DNA from: Pandoraea anapnoica
Lineage (GTDB): Bacteria; Pseudomonadota; Gammaproteobacteria; Burkholderiales; Burkholderiaceae
Direction: 5' to 3'
Assembly: GCF_902459765.1 (NCBI RefSeq)
Contig: NZ_CABPSP010000002.1
Coordinates: 124,001 to 188,000 of the forward strand
Length of the DNA: 64,000 bases
The position numbers and the translations under genes were made by a program. The notes beneath the pieces are model-generated. The model did no database searches and had not been told where the DNA came from. It worked only from the letters and a program-made list of their open reading frames with translations. Position 1 is the stretch's first letter. Each line of letters begins with the position of its first letter. Shown here piece by piece: positions 8,848 through 17,448 of this stretch.

Positions 8848-11523
8848 TCACGCACGCGTATCGCGCCACGCCTGCCGTGCCCCACGCAGACTATTCTGCC
8901 AGCGCGTTACCAGCTTGCTCAGGAGGTAATTGGCCAGCACTTGATACCCTCGCAGCCCCATCGCGAGCATGTCGAACAACGCCTTAATCGGTTCGTCGCG
9001 CGTTCGCTCGGCATCCCAGTCGCGCCACGCGTCCGCGCGCCCGAACGTGAATTGCACGAGATGTTTGTCCTGCTCGGCGGTGAGCGGCATGAACGCGAGG
9101 AAGAGCTGGTTGCCGCGCGCACCGACGACACTCACCGGGAAGCCGTACTCGGTCGCGCCCCGTGCGAGCGCTACGTGGGCTTCGGTGCCCACGGCAGGAT
9201 CGACCGCGACCGGCAGCACCAGCGCCAGCCCACCGCCCGAGAAGTCGCGGGTGTGACAGGCTACGGTGCGGCCGTCCGGCAGATAAAGCGTGGCTGGCAT
9301 GCGCATCGACACCCGATGCGTGCGTCGCACCTGCTTCACTTCCGTCGCCACGGCCACCGCCGCCCCCAGCACGGCGAGGTTGAACATCACCCAGAGCAGG
9401 TTGAACACCAACGCGCCCGACTCGTGTGCGGGACCGTAGAAGTAGCGCAGAATGCCCGCGAGAAAACCCGCGACGTTAAAGCCGAGCAGCACCAGATAAG
9501 GCTTTGAAATGCTCCAGTCGAAGAAGCTCTGTTCGATCAGCCCGCCCTTCGCGGTCACGTTGAATTTGCCGTAACGCGGGTTGATAAAAGCGACGGTCGT
9601 CGGCAGCGCGACGTACCAGGCCAGCACCGCTTCGTAGACATCCGACCAGAACGAGTGCCGGTACTTGCCCTGAATGCGCGAGTTGGCGATGTTCGCGTGC
9701 GCGATATGCGGCAGCACGTAAGCGCAGATGCTTAATGCCGCTGCCTGCACGATATGCAGCCCGAAGAACAGGTAGCAGATCGGTGCAAGCAGGAAAATGA
9801 TGCGCGGAATGCCGTAGAAGAAGTGCAGCATGCCGTTCGCGTAGCAGATGCGCTGACCGAGCTTCAGGCCTCGGCCGAACAGCGGGTTGTCTACGCGGAA
9901 GATCTGCGCCATGCCGCGCGCCCAGCGAATCCGCTGCCCGACGTGACCCGACAGCGATTCAGTCGCCAGACCTGCGGCCTGCACGACCTTGAGGTACACC
10001 GTGTTCCAGCCGCGACGGTGCATCTTGAGCGCCGTATGCGCGTCCTCCGTCACCGTCTCGACCGCCACGCCCCCGACCTCGTCGAGCGCCGTGCGACGCA
10101 ACACCGCGCACGAACCGCAGAAGAACGAGGCATTCCAGAAGTCATTGCCGTCCTGCACGATCCCGTAAAACAGACGCCCTTCGTTCGGCACCGCACCGCG
10201 TGTGGCGAGGTTGCGCTCGAACGGGTCGTCGGAGAAGAAGTGGTGAGGCGTCTGCACGAGCGAGCATCGCTCATCCTTGAGGAACGACCCCATCGTCGTT
10301 TGCAGGAAAGAGCGCACGGGAATGTGATCGCAGTCGAAGATCGCGATGAACTCGCCGTGCGTCTTGCCGAGCGCATGGTTGATGTTGCCCGCCTTCGCGT
10401 GACGATTGTCGGGGCGCGTCATGTAATGCACCCCGGCTTGCGCAGCGAACTCGCGCATCTCCTCGCGGCGTCCGTCGTCGAGCAGATAGATGTTGAGCTT
10501 CTCGGGCGGCCAGTCGATGCCGCATGCGGCATACACGGTCGGGCGCACCACATCCAGCCCCTCGTTGTAGGTCGGGATGTAGACGTCGACGGTCGGCCAT
10601 TCGCGCGTGTCCGGCGGCAGCGGCGTGATGCGACGATGCAGCGGCCAGATCGTCTGGATGTAGCCGAACAGCAGAATCATCCACGTGTACATCTCGGCCG
10701 CGACCAGCGTGTAACCGACGGTCGCTTCCGCCACGGTGTCGAACGCGAGCGACTGCGTGAGACGCCACCACACATAACGCACCGTCGACGTGAGCGACAG
10801 GCCGATCAGCACCAAAACCGAGTACTGGCTGTCGAGCCGCCGGAACACCAGTGCCAGCGTGAGCGTGCAAATCGAGAACAGCAACTGCGAGAACGGATCG
10901 AACGGCGTGGTGACGATCCAGAACACGCCGAACAACCCCAGCAATGCGACGATGGTCGACGTCACGCGCCATTGCATGACCTTTTCCAGCTTCCGGTCGA
11001 AGCGATGCGCGAGTTCGGCGGGCGTGTCGGGCGGAATGCCGAAGAGCGACTGCACGAGCCACAGACGCAGCCGTTCGTTGGCCCGTCGGAACGCGAGCCA
11101 CGCGGTATAGGGAGGGAACGCCGGGCGCCGGTCGGCGCGACGCCACATCATCGCCCCCACGATGTGCCAGAAGCCCGCGTCGGCTGGCACGTCGAGCCGT
11201 TGCGTCAGACGTTCGTTGAACCATGCGAAGGCCCGGCCCGGGTAGTCGGGACGACCGGGGCGCGCCGGTTGAAACACCACGCGCAGCCACCAGTCGCGCC
11301 ATTCGTCCAACTGACGGACGTCGAGTCGCATGGCCAGACGCGCCGCGACATGGTCCGACATCTGCGAGAGCCACAGCCGGTGCTGCGGCGATCGCACCGT
11401 CGCTGCCAGCATCCACTGCATGACGCCCGGGGGACGCCCGTCCGGACGATGCGGCACGACCAGACGCACCGCAAGGATGTCGCGTCCGAGCCGATAGAGG
11501 GAGCGCAGCGCGTCGCTGATCAT
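8848..11523 (-). CDS. bcsA: Cellulose synthase catalytic subunit (UDP-forming), c-di-GMP dependent
   Basis: An 891-residue inner-membrane family 2 glycosyltransferase that polymerises UDP-glucose and threads the chain through its own membrane channel. Motifs in order: VDVYIPTYNEG at about 312, FDCDH (DxD, Asp397/Asp399), TED 492-494, QRIRW 530-534, the gating loop FNVTAKGG near 654, and a C-terminal PilZ domain with RRTHR at 733-737 and DFSGGG at 760-765, the two c-di-GMP-binding motifs. It is longer than minimal BcsA because of about 180 N-terminal residues before the first TM helix, as in the gammaproteobacterial type. The start overlaps the bcsQ stop by four bases. All catalytic and allosteric residues look intact, so c-di-GMP should activate it. 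Confidence 0.97.
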   Translation of the reverse strand: MISDALRSLYRLGRDILAVRLVVPHRPDGRPPGVMQWMLAATVRSPQHRLWLSQMSDHVAARLAMRLDVRQLDEWRDWWLRVVFQPARPGRPDYPGRAFAWFNERLTQRLDVPADAGFWHIVGAMMWRRADRRPAFPPYTAWLAFRRANERLRLWLVQSLFGIPPDTPAELAHRFDRKLEKVMQWRVTSTIVALLGLFGVFWIVTTPFDPFSQLLFSICTLTLALVFRRLDSQYSVLVLIGLSLTSTVRYVWWRLTQSLAFDTVAEATVGYTLVAAEMYTWMILLFGYIQTIWPLHRRITPLPPDTREWPTVDVYIPTYNEGLDVVRPTVYAACGIDWPPEKLNIYLLDDGRREEMREFAAQAGVHYMTRPDNRHAKAGNINHALGKTHGEFIAIFDCDHIPVRSFLQTTMGSFLKDERCSLVQTPHHFFSDDPFERNLATRGAVPNEGRLFYGIVQDGNDFWNASFFCGSCAVLRRTALDEVGGVAVETVTEDAHTALKMHRRGWNTVYLKVVQAAGLATESLSGHVGQRIRWARGMAQIFRVDNPLFGRGLKLGQRICYANGMLHFFYGIPRIIFLLAPICYLFFGLHIVQAAALSICAYVLPHIAHANIANSRIQGKYRHSFWSDVYEAVLAWYVALPTTVAFINPRYGKFNVTAKGGLIEQSFFDWSISKPYLVLLGFNVAGFLAGILRYFYGPAHESGALVFNLLWVMFNLAVLGAAVAVATEVKQVRRTHRVSMRMPATLYLPDGRTVACHTRDFSGGGLALVLPVAVDPAVGTEAHVALARGATEYGFPVSVVGARGNQLFLAFMPLTAEQDKHLVQFTFGRADAWRDWDAERTRDEPIKALFDMLAMGLRGYQVLANYLLSKLVTRWQNSLRGARQAWRDTRA

Positions 11524-12299
11524 CGGCGAATGCCTCCCTTGCCGGGTCCGGCACTTCCGTCATCAACTTCCGTCGCGCGCTGCAACCACGCTTCGAGATG
11601 AATGAAGTCGAGTGCGGCCTGCGAGCCGTTGCCCGCTTTGGCCAGCGTCACACCGTTCGCCGCTGCCATACCGACGGCGATGTCGCGATGGATGCGCACG
11701 GGGACAACGGCGTCGCCACCGCGTCCCTGAATCAGATTCAGCAGATCGTTGTTGAGCGACGAATTGGCAGCCGCCACGTTAGGCACGATCTGCACTCGAC
11801 CATCGCACGCGGTCATCAGATCCGGTTGCGTGACGTAGCCCGCCGTCGTAACGGGTACCACGCCCAGCACCAGATCAGCCGCCGCAACGGCAGCCAAGGC
11901 AATGGCATCGGGCAAACGCTGCGTGTCGATCAGGACCCGCGCGCCTTCGGGCAAGCCAACGGCCGTCAACTGACGACGCAATCCACCCACATCGCCCTGC
12001 AACCATTGCCCCATCGCAGCCAGATTGGAGACGCGTGTCCGGCCCGCCGGAAGCAAAGGCACCCCGGCGGGCGTGTCGCGCAACACCGCGCGCCAGCCAT
12101 CCGGTGCCACGCCGGGCGACAGCACGCCCGTCTCGCATGTCTCACGCAACCCGAGCAGCGCACCGATCGCGTTCTGCGCGTCGAGTTCAAGCACGGCGAC
12201 CGGCTGTCCGGCATGGGCGAGTTGCGCAGCGAGATGCGCCGTCACGGTGCTTCGTCCCGCGCCGCCCGCGGTGGAAACGATGGCGATAAGCGTCAGCAT
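11520..12299 (-). CDS. bcsQ: Cellulose biosynthesis protein BcsQ, ParA/MinD-like
   Basis: A 259-residue protein of the SIMIBI/ParA fold. BcsQ helps place or assemble the synthase at the inner membrane, in E. coli together with BcsR. The nucleotide loop is STAGGAGRSTVTAHLA: the signature lysine of deviant Walker A boxes is Ala and the second lysine is Arg. E. coli BcsQ also lacks the signature lysine, so this fits the family. VAVLELDAQNAIGALLG follows as switch I region, and RVLIDTQRLPDA occupies the Walker B region. The ATG has an excellent ribosome site (GGGGAGGG, three bases upstream). It lies between bcsC and bcsA and overlaps bcsA by four bases. Confidence 0.9.
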   Translation of the reverse strand: MLTLIAIVSTAGGAGRSTVTAHLAAQLAHAGQPVAVLELDAQNAIGALLGLRETCETGVLSPGVAPDGWRAVLRDTPAGVPLLPAGRTRVSNLAAMGQWLQGDVGGLRRQLTAVGLPEGARVLIDTQRLPDAIALAAVAAADLVLGVVPVTTAGYVTQPDLMTACDGRVQIVPNVAAANSSLNNDLLNLIQGRGGDAVVPVRIHRDIAVGMAAANGVTLAKAGNGSQAALDFIHLEAWLQRATEVDDGSAGPGKGGIRR

Positions 12300-12376
12300 G
12301 CGCCCTCCCCGGCCGGGATCTCAGGCCGAACAACGCCGTTCGTCATCATGAATTCGGTATCGACGCGAGCGCTCAT
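12293..12376 (-). CDS. Possible 27-codon ORF between bcsC and bcsQ
   Basis: An ATG three bases after the bcsC stop opens 27 codons (MSARVDTEFMMTNGVV...) that end with a TGA seven bases inside bcsQ in another frame. GGAG lies ten bases upstream of the ATG, partly inside the last codons of bcsC. It could be a coupling ORF that delivers ribosomes to bcsQ, or chance. Codon use is too short to judge and I recognise no family. Confidence 0.25.
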   Translation of the reverse strand: MSARVDTEFMMTNGVVRPEIPAGEGAC

Positions 12377-12379
12377 GTG

Positions 12380-15300
12380 TCAGTAACTCCAGATCGGGCG
12401 GACCGGCGACGGCGGCATCGGCACATCGCCACGGCGGGCGTCGAAGTGATAGCGCATGTAGACAAGGAAACGATTCGGCGCGTAGTAGTCGGAACGCTCG
12501 AACTGCACCTGTCCGCCGATCACCCAATGGCGATTGACCCAGTACTCGGCGCGTCCCGTCAAGGAGAAGCCCACACCGAAGCCGCCGCCGGAACCGTAGG
12601 TCAGATCGCCGCTCGCGGCCTGCAACGCGCCGTTCGTCGGGAAGTACGGCATGGCTTTTTCCTGACTCTGCGAGAACGACACCGAACCACGCAGGTAATA
12701 CGACCAGCGTTGCGTGCGGCCATACCATTCGAGCGGCAGCGTGAGCGACACATAGGTTTGCGGGCTGTAGTACCCGCCGTGACCGTACGTGTAATAGCGT
12801 TCGTTCTGCGCGAAGCTGTCGAAAAACAGCGTGAGGCCAGTATTCAGGCGCATATCGCGCTTGTAGATCAGTGGCAGGTCGACACCCGCGCGGGCCGACA
12901 CTTCCGAGTTGTTCAGCACGTTCTCGCCCGTGAGACGCGCCACGCTCGCCTCGCCGAAGATGCCCCACTTCAGGAAGTCGCGCGACGCGTGGAACGTGAT
13001 CGCATCGCGACGCACACCGCCCCACTTGCCGTCGCCGAACACTTCGGGCAGCGGCAGATACGCCCCGGCGTAGGACACCATGCTGCCGGTCATCGGCCGA
13101 CGTGACGCGTCGACCCAATAGTTGTAACGCCCGAGATTACCGAACAGTCGCACGCCGCCCGTTACGTAGGAAATCGGGAAGCCGACCGGCGTGTGGCCGA
13201 TGTCGGCGCGAATCCAGTCGTTCTCATAGCCGAGCATGAGCGCCTGTCCGTGCGCCTTCTGACGCTTCGTGCCGTAGTCGCTCTGCACACCGGGATTCGC
13301 CGCTCGAAACGACGGCACGTTCAGGAACGGCAGCGTGCCGAATTCCGAGGTGCCATTGAGCGGCAAGTCTCCCGAATCGGCGCTGACGTAATCCGTCTGC
13401 GCGAAGACATGGCCGTCGTAGCCCACGGCGTATTGACCGTAGAGCGGGACGGCGCGGGCGTTGAACATCGAGATGCCGCCGTCGCCCTTCTTCTGATCGA
13501 TTTCGTACCCGGCCGCGACGTAGGTATTGCGGCGCGACTCCAGCGAATCGATGGCGGACTCGGCCGACGTCATGCCGTCGTAACCCGGCAGCGCGCCCTG
13601 CACGATCTCCTCCTTGCGCGCCTGGTCGTACCATCCCTTAGCTTCGTTGTAGTGACGTTGCGACTGCGCGATGCGTCCGCGCTGAACGGTAACAGCCGAG
13701 GTGTCGGGGAACTGTGTGCGCAGCCGGTCGTTGAGCGCGATGGCTTCGTCGTAGCGCTCCATGGCAGTCAGACGCCGCACGGCGGCGAGTTGCGTCCAGA
13801 CGTCGTCAGGCGAAGCTTCAGCGAGCGCACGATCGAGTTCGCGGTTGGCGGCCTCGTCGTCCTGCTGTTCGTAGAGCACGCGCACGAGCGACAGACGCGC
13901 ATCCTGATTCGTTGGATCCTGTCGGATCTGGTCTTCCGCAATCTTGCGGGCGTCGTCGAAACGGCGTTCGTCGAAATAAATGTCGCCCAGGGTCGACAAC
14001 GCGCGTTTGTCAGGCGGTTGACGCGAGAGCAGCGGTTCGAGCTTTCGCTGCGCCGTGTCGAAGTCGCCCAACGCGCGGGCACGGTCCGCCTGACGGAGTG
14101 CCAGCCGATCCTGAAGATCCTGCCATTCGTCGCGCTGGTCGGCACCGAGCGTGGACGGGTCCATGCTCGCGAGGAAGGTGCCCAGTTCCTCATCGCGCTC
14201 GGCGGTGCTGAGCAACTCGGCGTAGCGCAGTTGTGCGTCGGGCTGGGGCTTGTCGGCGTGCGCCGCGAGCCAGTCGCGCATGAGCGCAAGCCCCTGATCG
14301 GGCTGCCCCGCCGATACGCGTGCCCGTGCGACCTCGCCGATCAGCTCGGGATCGTCGCCCGCCATCGTGAGGGCTTCGCCATAGCGGCGCTCGCTCTCGT
14401 CGTCGTTACCCGCCGCATGCGCCTCGCGCGCCAGACGCGCCGTATCGCGAATCGCCAGCGTCGTCTGCATGCGCTTGATCGACGGCGTGACGTTCGCCGC
14501 CGGAATCTGCGCGAGCGATTCGCGGGCACCGGCTTCGTCGTCGATCACATTGAGATAGATGGCCTGCGCGTAGAGCATCTGCGCGCGGTCGTCGGGCTCC
14601 ATCGGCTGACGCATGCCTTCGGCCATGACTTCGCGCCCGATCTGCGGCAGACGGAGCTTGCGATAGAGGCTGGCGAGCGAATAGCGCGTCCACGCGTTGC
14701 CCGGATCGAGCACGACGGCACGCTCAAGCGCGGCGAGTGCGGGACCGTTGTGCCCTTCGGCGATGGCGCGATCGGCGTCGTCGGACAGCGCCGCCGCTTC
14801 GGCCTTGTCGAAGCGCGCCAAGTCCCGCGGAAACCGGCGTCGCAGATCGCCCAGCAGGTTCGCCAGTTCCGTGCGGCGTTGCTGACGCGAGTACAGCGTG
14901 ATCATGCCGCGCAACGCCGTGTCGTTGTCCGGCTCGACCTTCAGCGCCTGCTGGAAGAGGCGCTCGGCGTCCTTGTCGCGCTTGTCGTCGAGCGCGATGT
15001 CGCCAAGCAGCGCCAGCCCGTCGGGGTTGTTTGGGTCGCTGGCGAGCGCGCCGCGCACAAGGCGGTCCGCTTCGTCCAGACGTCCGGCATCGCGGGCGTC
15101 GCGCGCCTGCGACATCGCGCCCCAGAACTGCGACGTCTTCAACAGGCTGCGCCACTTGCCCGCGTTATCGGGGTCCTTTCGCACGGCCTGCGCGAACAGT
15201 TCCTGCGCACCCTTGTGATCGCCCTGACGCATCTTCACCAGACCCAGCGAGCCGAGCAGTTCCCCATCGTTGGGTCGCTTGACGCGCGCGGCATCGAGCG

Positions 15301-16234
15301 ACTTCTCAGCGTCGTTAAGACGCCCCTGATCAAGCGCCTTGATGCCCGCCTGACGCGACTTGTATGCAGGGTCGTTGAGCATGCGCGTGCGTGCGGCCTG
15401 CTGGGCGTTCAGCTTGTCGTAGGCCGCGCGGATGTCGGCGTCGTTCGGCGCGAGTGCGAGGTAGCGTTGATAGAGTGGCAACCATGCAAGATTGCCGTCG
15501 GCTTTGGAAAGCCCCTTTTGCCAGAGCGGCAGCAAGGCGTTCAGGTCGGCATTCGGGCGCGCAGCGAGATCTGCGACCATCCGCGTGCCCGCGAGACGGC
15601 TCGACGGCCGGTCGATCATCAGCTCGGCCAGCGACTGCGACGCACGCGAATCCTCGGGCGACGCCTTCGACAAGTTCGCCAGCCCCTGCTGCGCCGCAGG
15701 CCAGCCGTTCGTGGCGTTGGCCTGCGCGCGGTAGTACTCGACACCTAGATCGCCAGTCGGCGGACCGTCGGGAAACAGCGCCTTGTATTCGGCGAACGCG
15801 GCATCGGCCTGACCACTACGTTGCAGCAGCCGGGCACGAGCGATGCGCGATTTGTCGACGGTGTTGATGCGAATCACGTCGGCCAGCGCCTTCGTCGCCG
15901 GGGCGTTCGGATAGCGGGCACGCAGCGTCTGCAATGCCTTGTTTGCCTCCGCGGGTTTGTTCTCTTCGATGTCGATCTGTCCGAGCAACGACAGGACTTC
16001 CGGCTGTTCTGGCTGCACGAGCAACGCCTTTTCCAGTGCGGCGCGCGCAAGGTCGTTGCGATGACGCGAATGCCACAGGGTCGCGCTCGAGAGCAGGTTG
16101 CTGACGTCACGGTTCGCGGTGACGGCGGGCGTGGCCGTATTGTTCGCAGGCGCGGGCGCAGCACGCACATGTCCACCGCCTGCGGCCATCAGCAGGCACG
16201 TCATGCAAGCAGAGCAGATCAGCGTGTCGCGCAA
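12380..16234 (-). CDS. bcsC: Cellulose export outer-membrane protein BcsC (TPR plus porin)
   Basis: A 1284-residue periplasmic and outer-membrane export subunit. A signal peptide (to about VRA-AP, residue 25) is followed by roughly 900 residues of TPR repeats, for example ALEKALLVQPEQPEVLSLLG, and a C-terminal beta-barrel of about 330 residues (from around TSAESAIDSLESRR) ending in WSY. The TPR superhelix probably binds the peptidoglycan side and guides cellulose to the 16-stranded pore. I take the TTG at 16234 as start: GGGAGG lies four bases upstream, the basic residue gives a signal-peptide n-region, and the gene then overlaps bcsZ by 16 bases. The next ATG, at 16204, has no ribosome site. 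Confidence 0.93.
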   Translation of the reverse strand: MRDTLICSACMTCLLMAAGGGHVRAAPAPANNTATPAVTANRDVSNLLSSATLWHSRHRNDLARAALEKALLVQPEQPEVLSLLGQIDIEENKPAEANKALQTLRARYPNAPATKALADVIRINTVDKSRIARARLLQRSGQADAAFAEYKALFPDGPPTGDLGVEYYRAQANATNGWPAAQQGLANLSKASPEDSRASQSLAELMIDRPSSRLAGTRMVADLAARPNADLNALLPLWQKGLSKADGNLAWLPLYQRYLALAPNDADIRAAYDKLNAQQAARTRMLNDPAYKSRQAGIKALDQGRLNDAEKSLDAARVKRPNDGELLGSLGLVKMRQGDHKGAQELFAQAVRKDPDNAGKWRSLLKTSQFWGAMSQARDARDAGRLDEADRLVRGALASDPNNPDGLALLGDIALDDKRDKDAERLFQQALKVEPDNDTALRGMITLYSRQQRRTELANLLGDLRRRFPRDLARFDKAEAAALSDDADRAIAEGHNGPALAALERAVVLDPGNAWTRYSLASLYRKLRLPQIGREVMAEGMRQPMEPDDRAQMLYAQAIYLNVIDDEAGARESLAQIPAANVTPSIKRMQTTLAIRDTARLAREAHAAGNDDESERRYGEALTMAGDDPELIGEVARARVSAGQPDQGLALMRDWLAAHADKPQPDAQLRYAELLSTAERDEELGTFLASMDPSTLGADQRDEWQDLQDRLALRQADRARALGDFDTAQRKLEPLLSRQPPDKRALSTLGDIYFDERRFDDARKIAEDQIRQDPTNQDARLSLVRVLYEQQDDEAANRELDRALAEASPDDVWTQLAAVRRLTAMERYDEAIALNDRLRTQFPDTSAVTVQRGRIAQSQRHYNEAKGWYDQARKEEIVQGALPGYDGMTSAESAIDSLESRRNTYVAAGYEIDQKKGDGGISMFNARAVPLYGQYAVGYDGHVFAQTDYVSADSGDLPLNGTSEFGTLPFLNVPSFRAANPGVQSDYGTKRQKAHGQALMLGYENDWIRADIGHTPVGFPISYVTGGVRLFGNLGRYNYWVDASRRPMTGSMVSYAGAYLPLPEVFGDGKWGGVRRDAITFHASRDFLKWGIFGEASVARLTGENVLNNSEVSARAGVDLPLIYKRDMRLNTGLTLFFDSFAQNERYYTYGHGGYYSPQTYVSLTLPLEWYGRTQRWSYYLRGSVSFSQSQEKAMPYFPTNGALQAASGDLTYGSGGGFGVGFSLTGRAEYWVNRHWVIGGQVQFERSDYYAPNRFLVYMRYHFDARRGDVPMPPSPVRPIWSY

Positions 16235-17448
16235 ACCGCCTCCCAGGGCACCTGCAACGTGCCGTCAGCCGCAAAACGGAAACGCGCTTCTTGCCATCCC
16301 AGGCCGAACAGCGAGAGCACGGAACTGTAGTAGCCGGGGGGCGACTGGGCATCCAGTGAGCGAGCCCGATCAGCCTGCGCGCGTGCAAGCGCGGTGTCGC
16401 CGACAGCTTGCAGCAGCGGCACGAGCGCCGCCGAGAAGCCCGAACCGCCGTCCTGCTTCGCCGTGCCGTCGCGCGTGTTCACCCGCTCGGGCGGCGCGCC
16501 GTGCGCAGCCACATACTTGAGCATGCCGGGGAACGTGTGCATCAGTGCCCGAAAATCGTCGCTGCCCGAGGCCAGCATGCCCGCCCATAGGTAGACACGA
16601 ATGGCGTTGTAGCTCCCCTCGCCCTGCGTCTCGGGATCGATGTCGAAACCTCGTCCCGCGCGGTATATCGCCCACTCGGGTGCGAAGCCCAGCGGCGGTG
16701 CAGTCAATGTAATCTGCTTGAGGGAGGACGCAATCAATTGCCCCCAGCCGCTCTCGGGAAAGAGCCCCGCCAGACGCCGCACTACTTGCATCGGCACATA
16801 GCTGGGATTAAGACGCCAGATATCCTTTGCGGGATGGAAGCCGACAGGCGCGGGCAGTAGCGTGCGCCCGAGTCCGGGGATGAAGTCGGTTTCTTCCGAC
16901 GCGATGCGACGGGCGACAAGCGCGCCGAGCGCCGTGTAGCGACGCACGCTCCAGAGTCGTCCCGCCTCGCCCAGCGCATAGGCGATCCACATATCGGCGT
17001 CGCTGGCGGGATTGCTGTCGAGCACGCCCCACTGACCGTCGTCCTTCTTGCCCCACAGCCAGGCGGGCAGATGTGCGGTGAGGTCACCCTGCGCGAGATT
17101 GTCGACCGTCCAGTCGAGCACCTTGTCGAAGGTGGCCCGGTCGTTGGCGATGACGGCGAACGTCAGTGCGTACGCTTGCCCCTCGGAAACGGTGCGCTGG
17201 TCGGCCATGCTGTGATCGACCACGCGGCCGTCGTCGCTCAGAAAGCTCGACTTAAAGCGCGTCCACGACGGCCAGTCGACCGGCGGGCACGCTTTGCCAC
17301 CGGCGGCAGGCGCAGACGCCCCCGACGGCTTCGCGGCCGCAGCCTGCGCGGCGGGCGTCAGACCGGCGAGCGCCGGTCCTGCGCTACAGACGGCCAGCGC
17401 CCGCAGCACGGCCCGACGGCGCCGCCTGTCAGCATCGGTGCGTGTCAT
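16219..17448 (-). CDS. bcsZ: Periplasmic endo-1,4-beta-glucanase BcsZ (GH8)
   Basis: A 409-residue glycoside hydrolase family 8 cellulase. The N terminus RRRRRAVLRALAV followed by an Ala-rich region ending near AQA-AAA is an export signal. The mature domain starts near WPSWTRFKSSFLSDDGRVVD. The family acid motif is TVSEGQAYALTFAVIAND with catalytic Glu89; a second acidic patch is NPASDADMWIAYAL (Asp150/Asp152). BcsZ trims cellulose in the periplasm and is needed for normal export in other species. Its ATG follows the bcsB TAA with no base between, and its end overlaps bcsC, so B, Z and C are tightly coupled. Confidence 0.95.
   Translation of the reverse strand: MTRTDADRRRRRAVLRALAVCSAGPALAGLTPAAQAAAAKPSGASAPAAGGKACPPVDWPSWTRFKSSFLSDDGRVVDHSMADQRTVSEGQAYALTFAVIANDRATFDKVLDWTVDNLAQGDLTAHLPAWLWGKKDDGQWGVLDSNPASDADMWIAYALGEAGRLWSVRRYTALGALVARRIASEETDFIPGLGRTLLPAPVGFHPAKDIWRLNPSYVPMQVVRRLAGLFPESGWGQLIASSLKQITLTAPPLGFAPEWAIYRAGRGFDIDPETQGEGSYNAIRVYLWAGMLASGSDDFRALMHTFPGMLKYVAAHGAPPERVNTRDGTAKQDGGSGFSAALVPLLQAVGDTALARAQADRARSLDAQSPPGYYSSVLSLFGLGWQEARFRFAADGTLQVPWEAVCATR

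Noticed and set aside
9754-11601. 615-codon frame opposite bcsA
   Set aside because: Antisense shadow of a gene with all cellulose synthase motifs; no ribosome site or family likeness.
13193-15748. Very long open frame (851 codons) on the plus strand opposite bcsC
   Set aside because: It mirrors bcsC codons in a GC-rich genome; the product is Arg/Val-rich without motifs, while bcsC has clear TPR and barrel domains.
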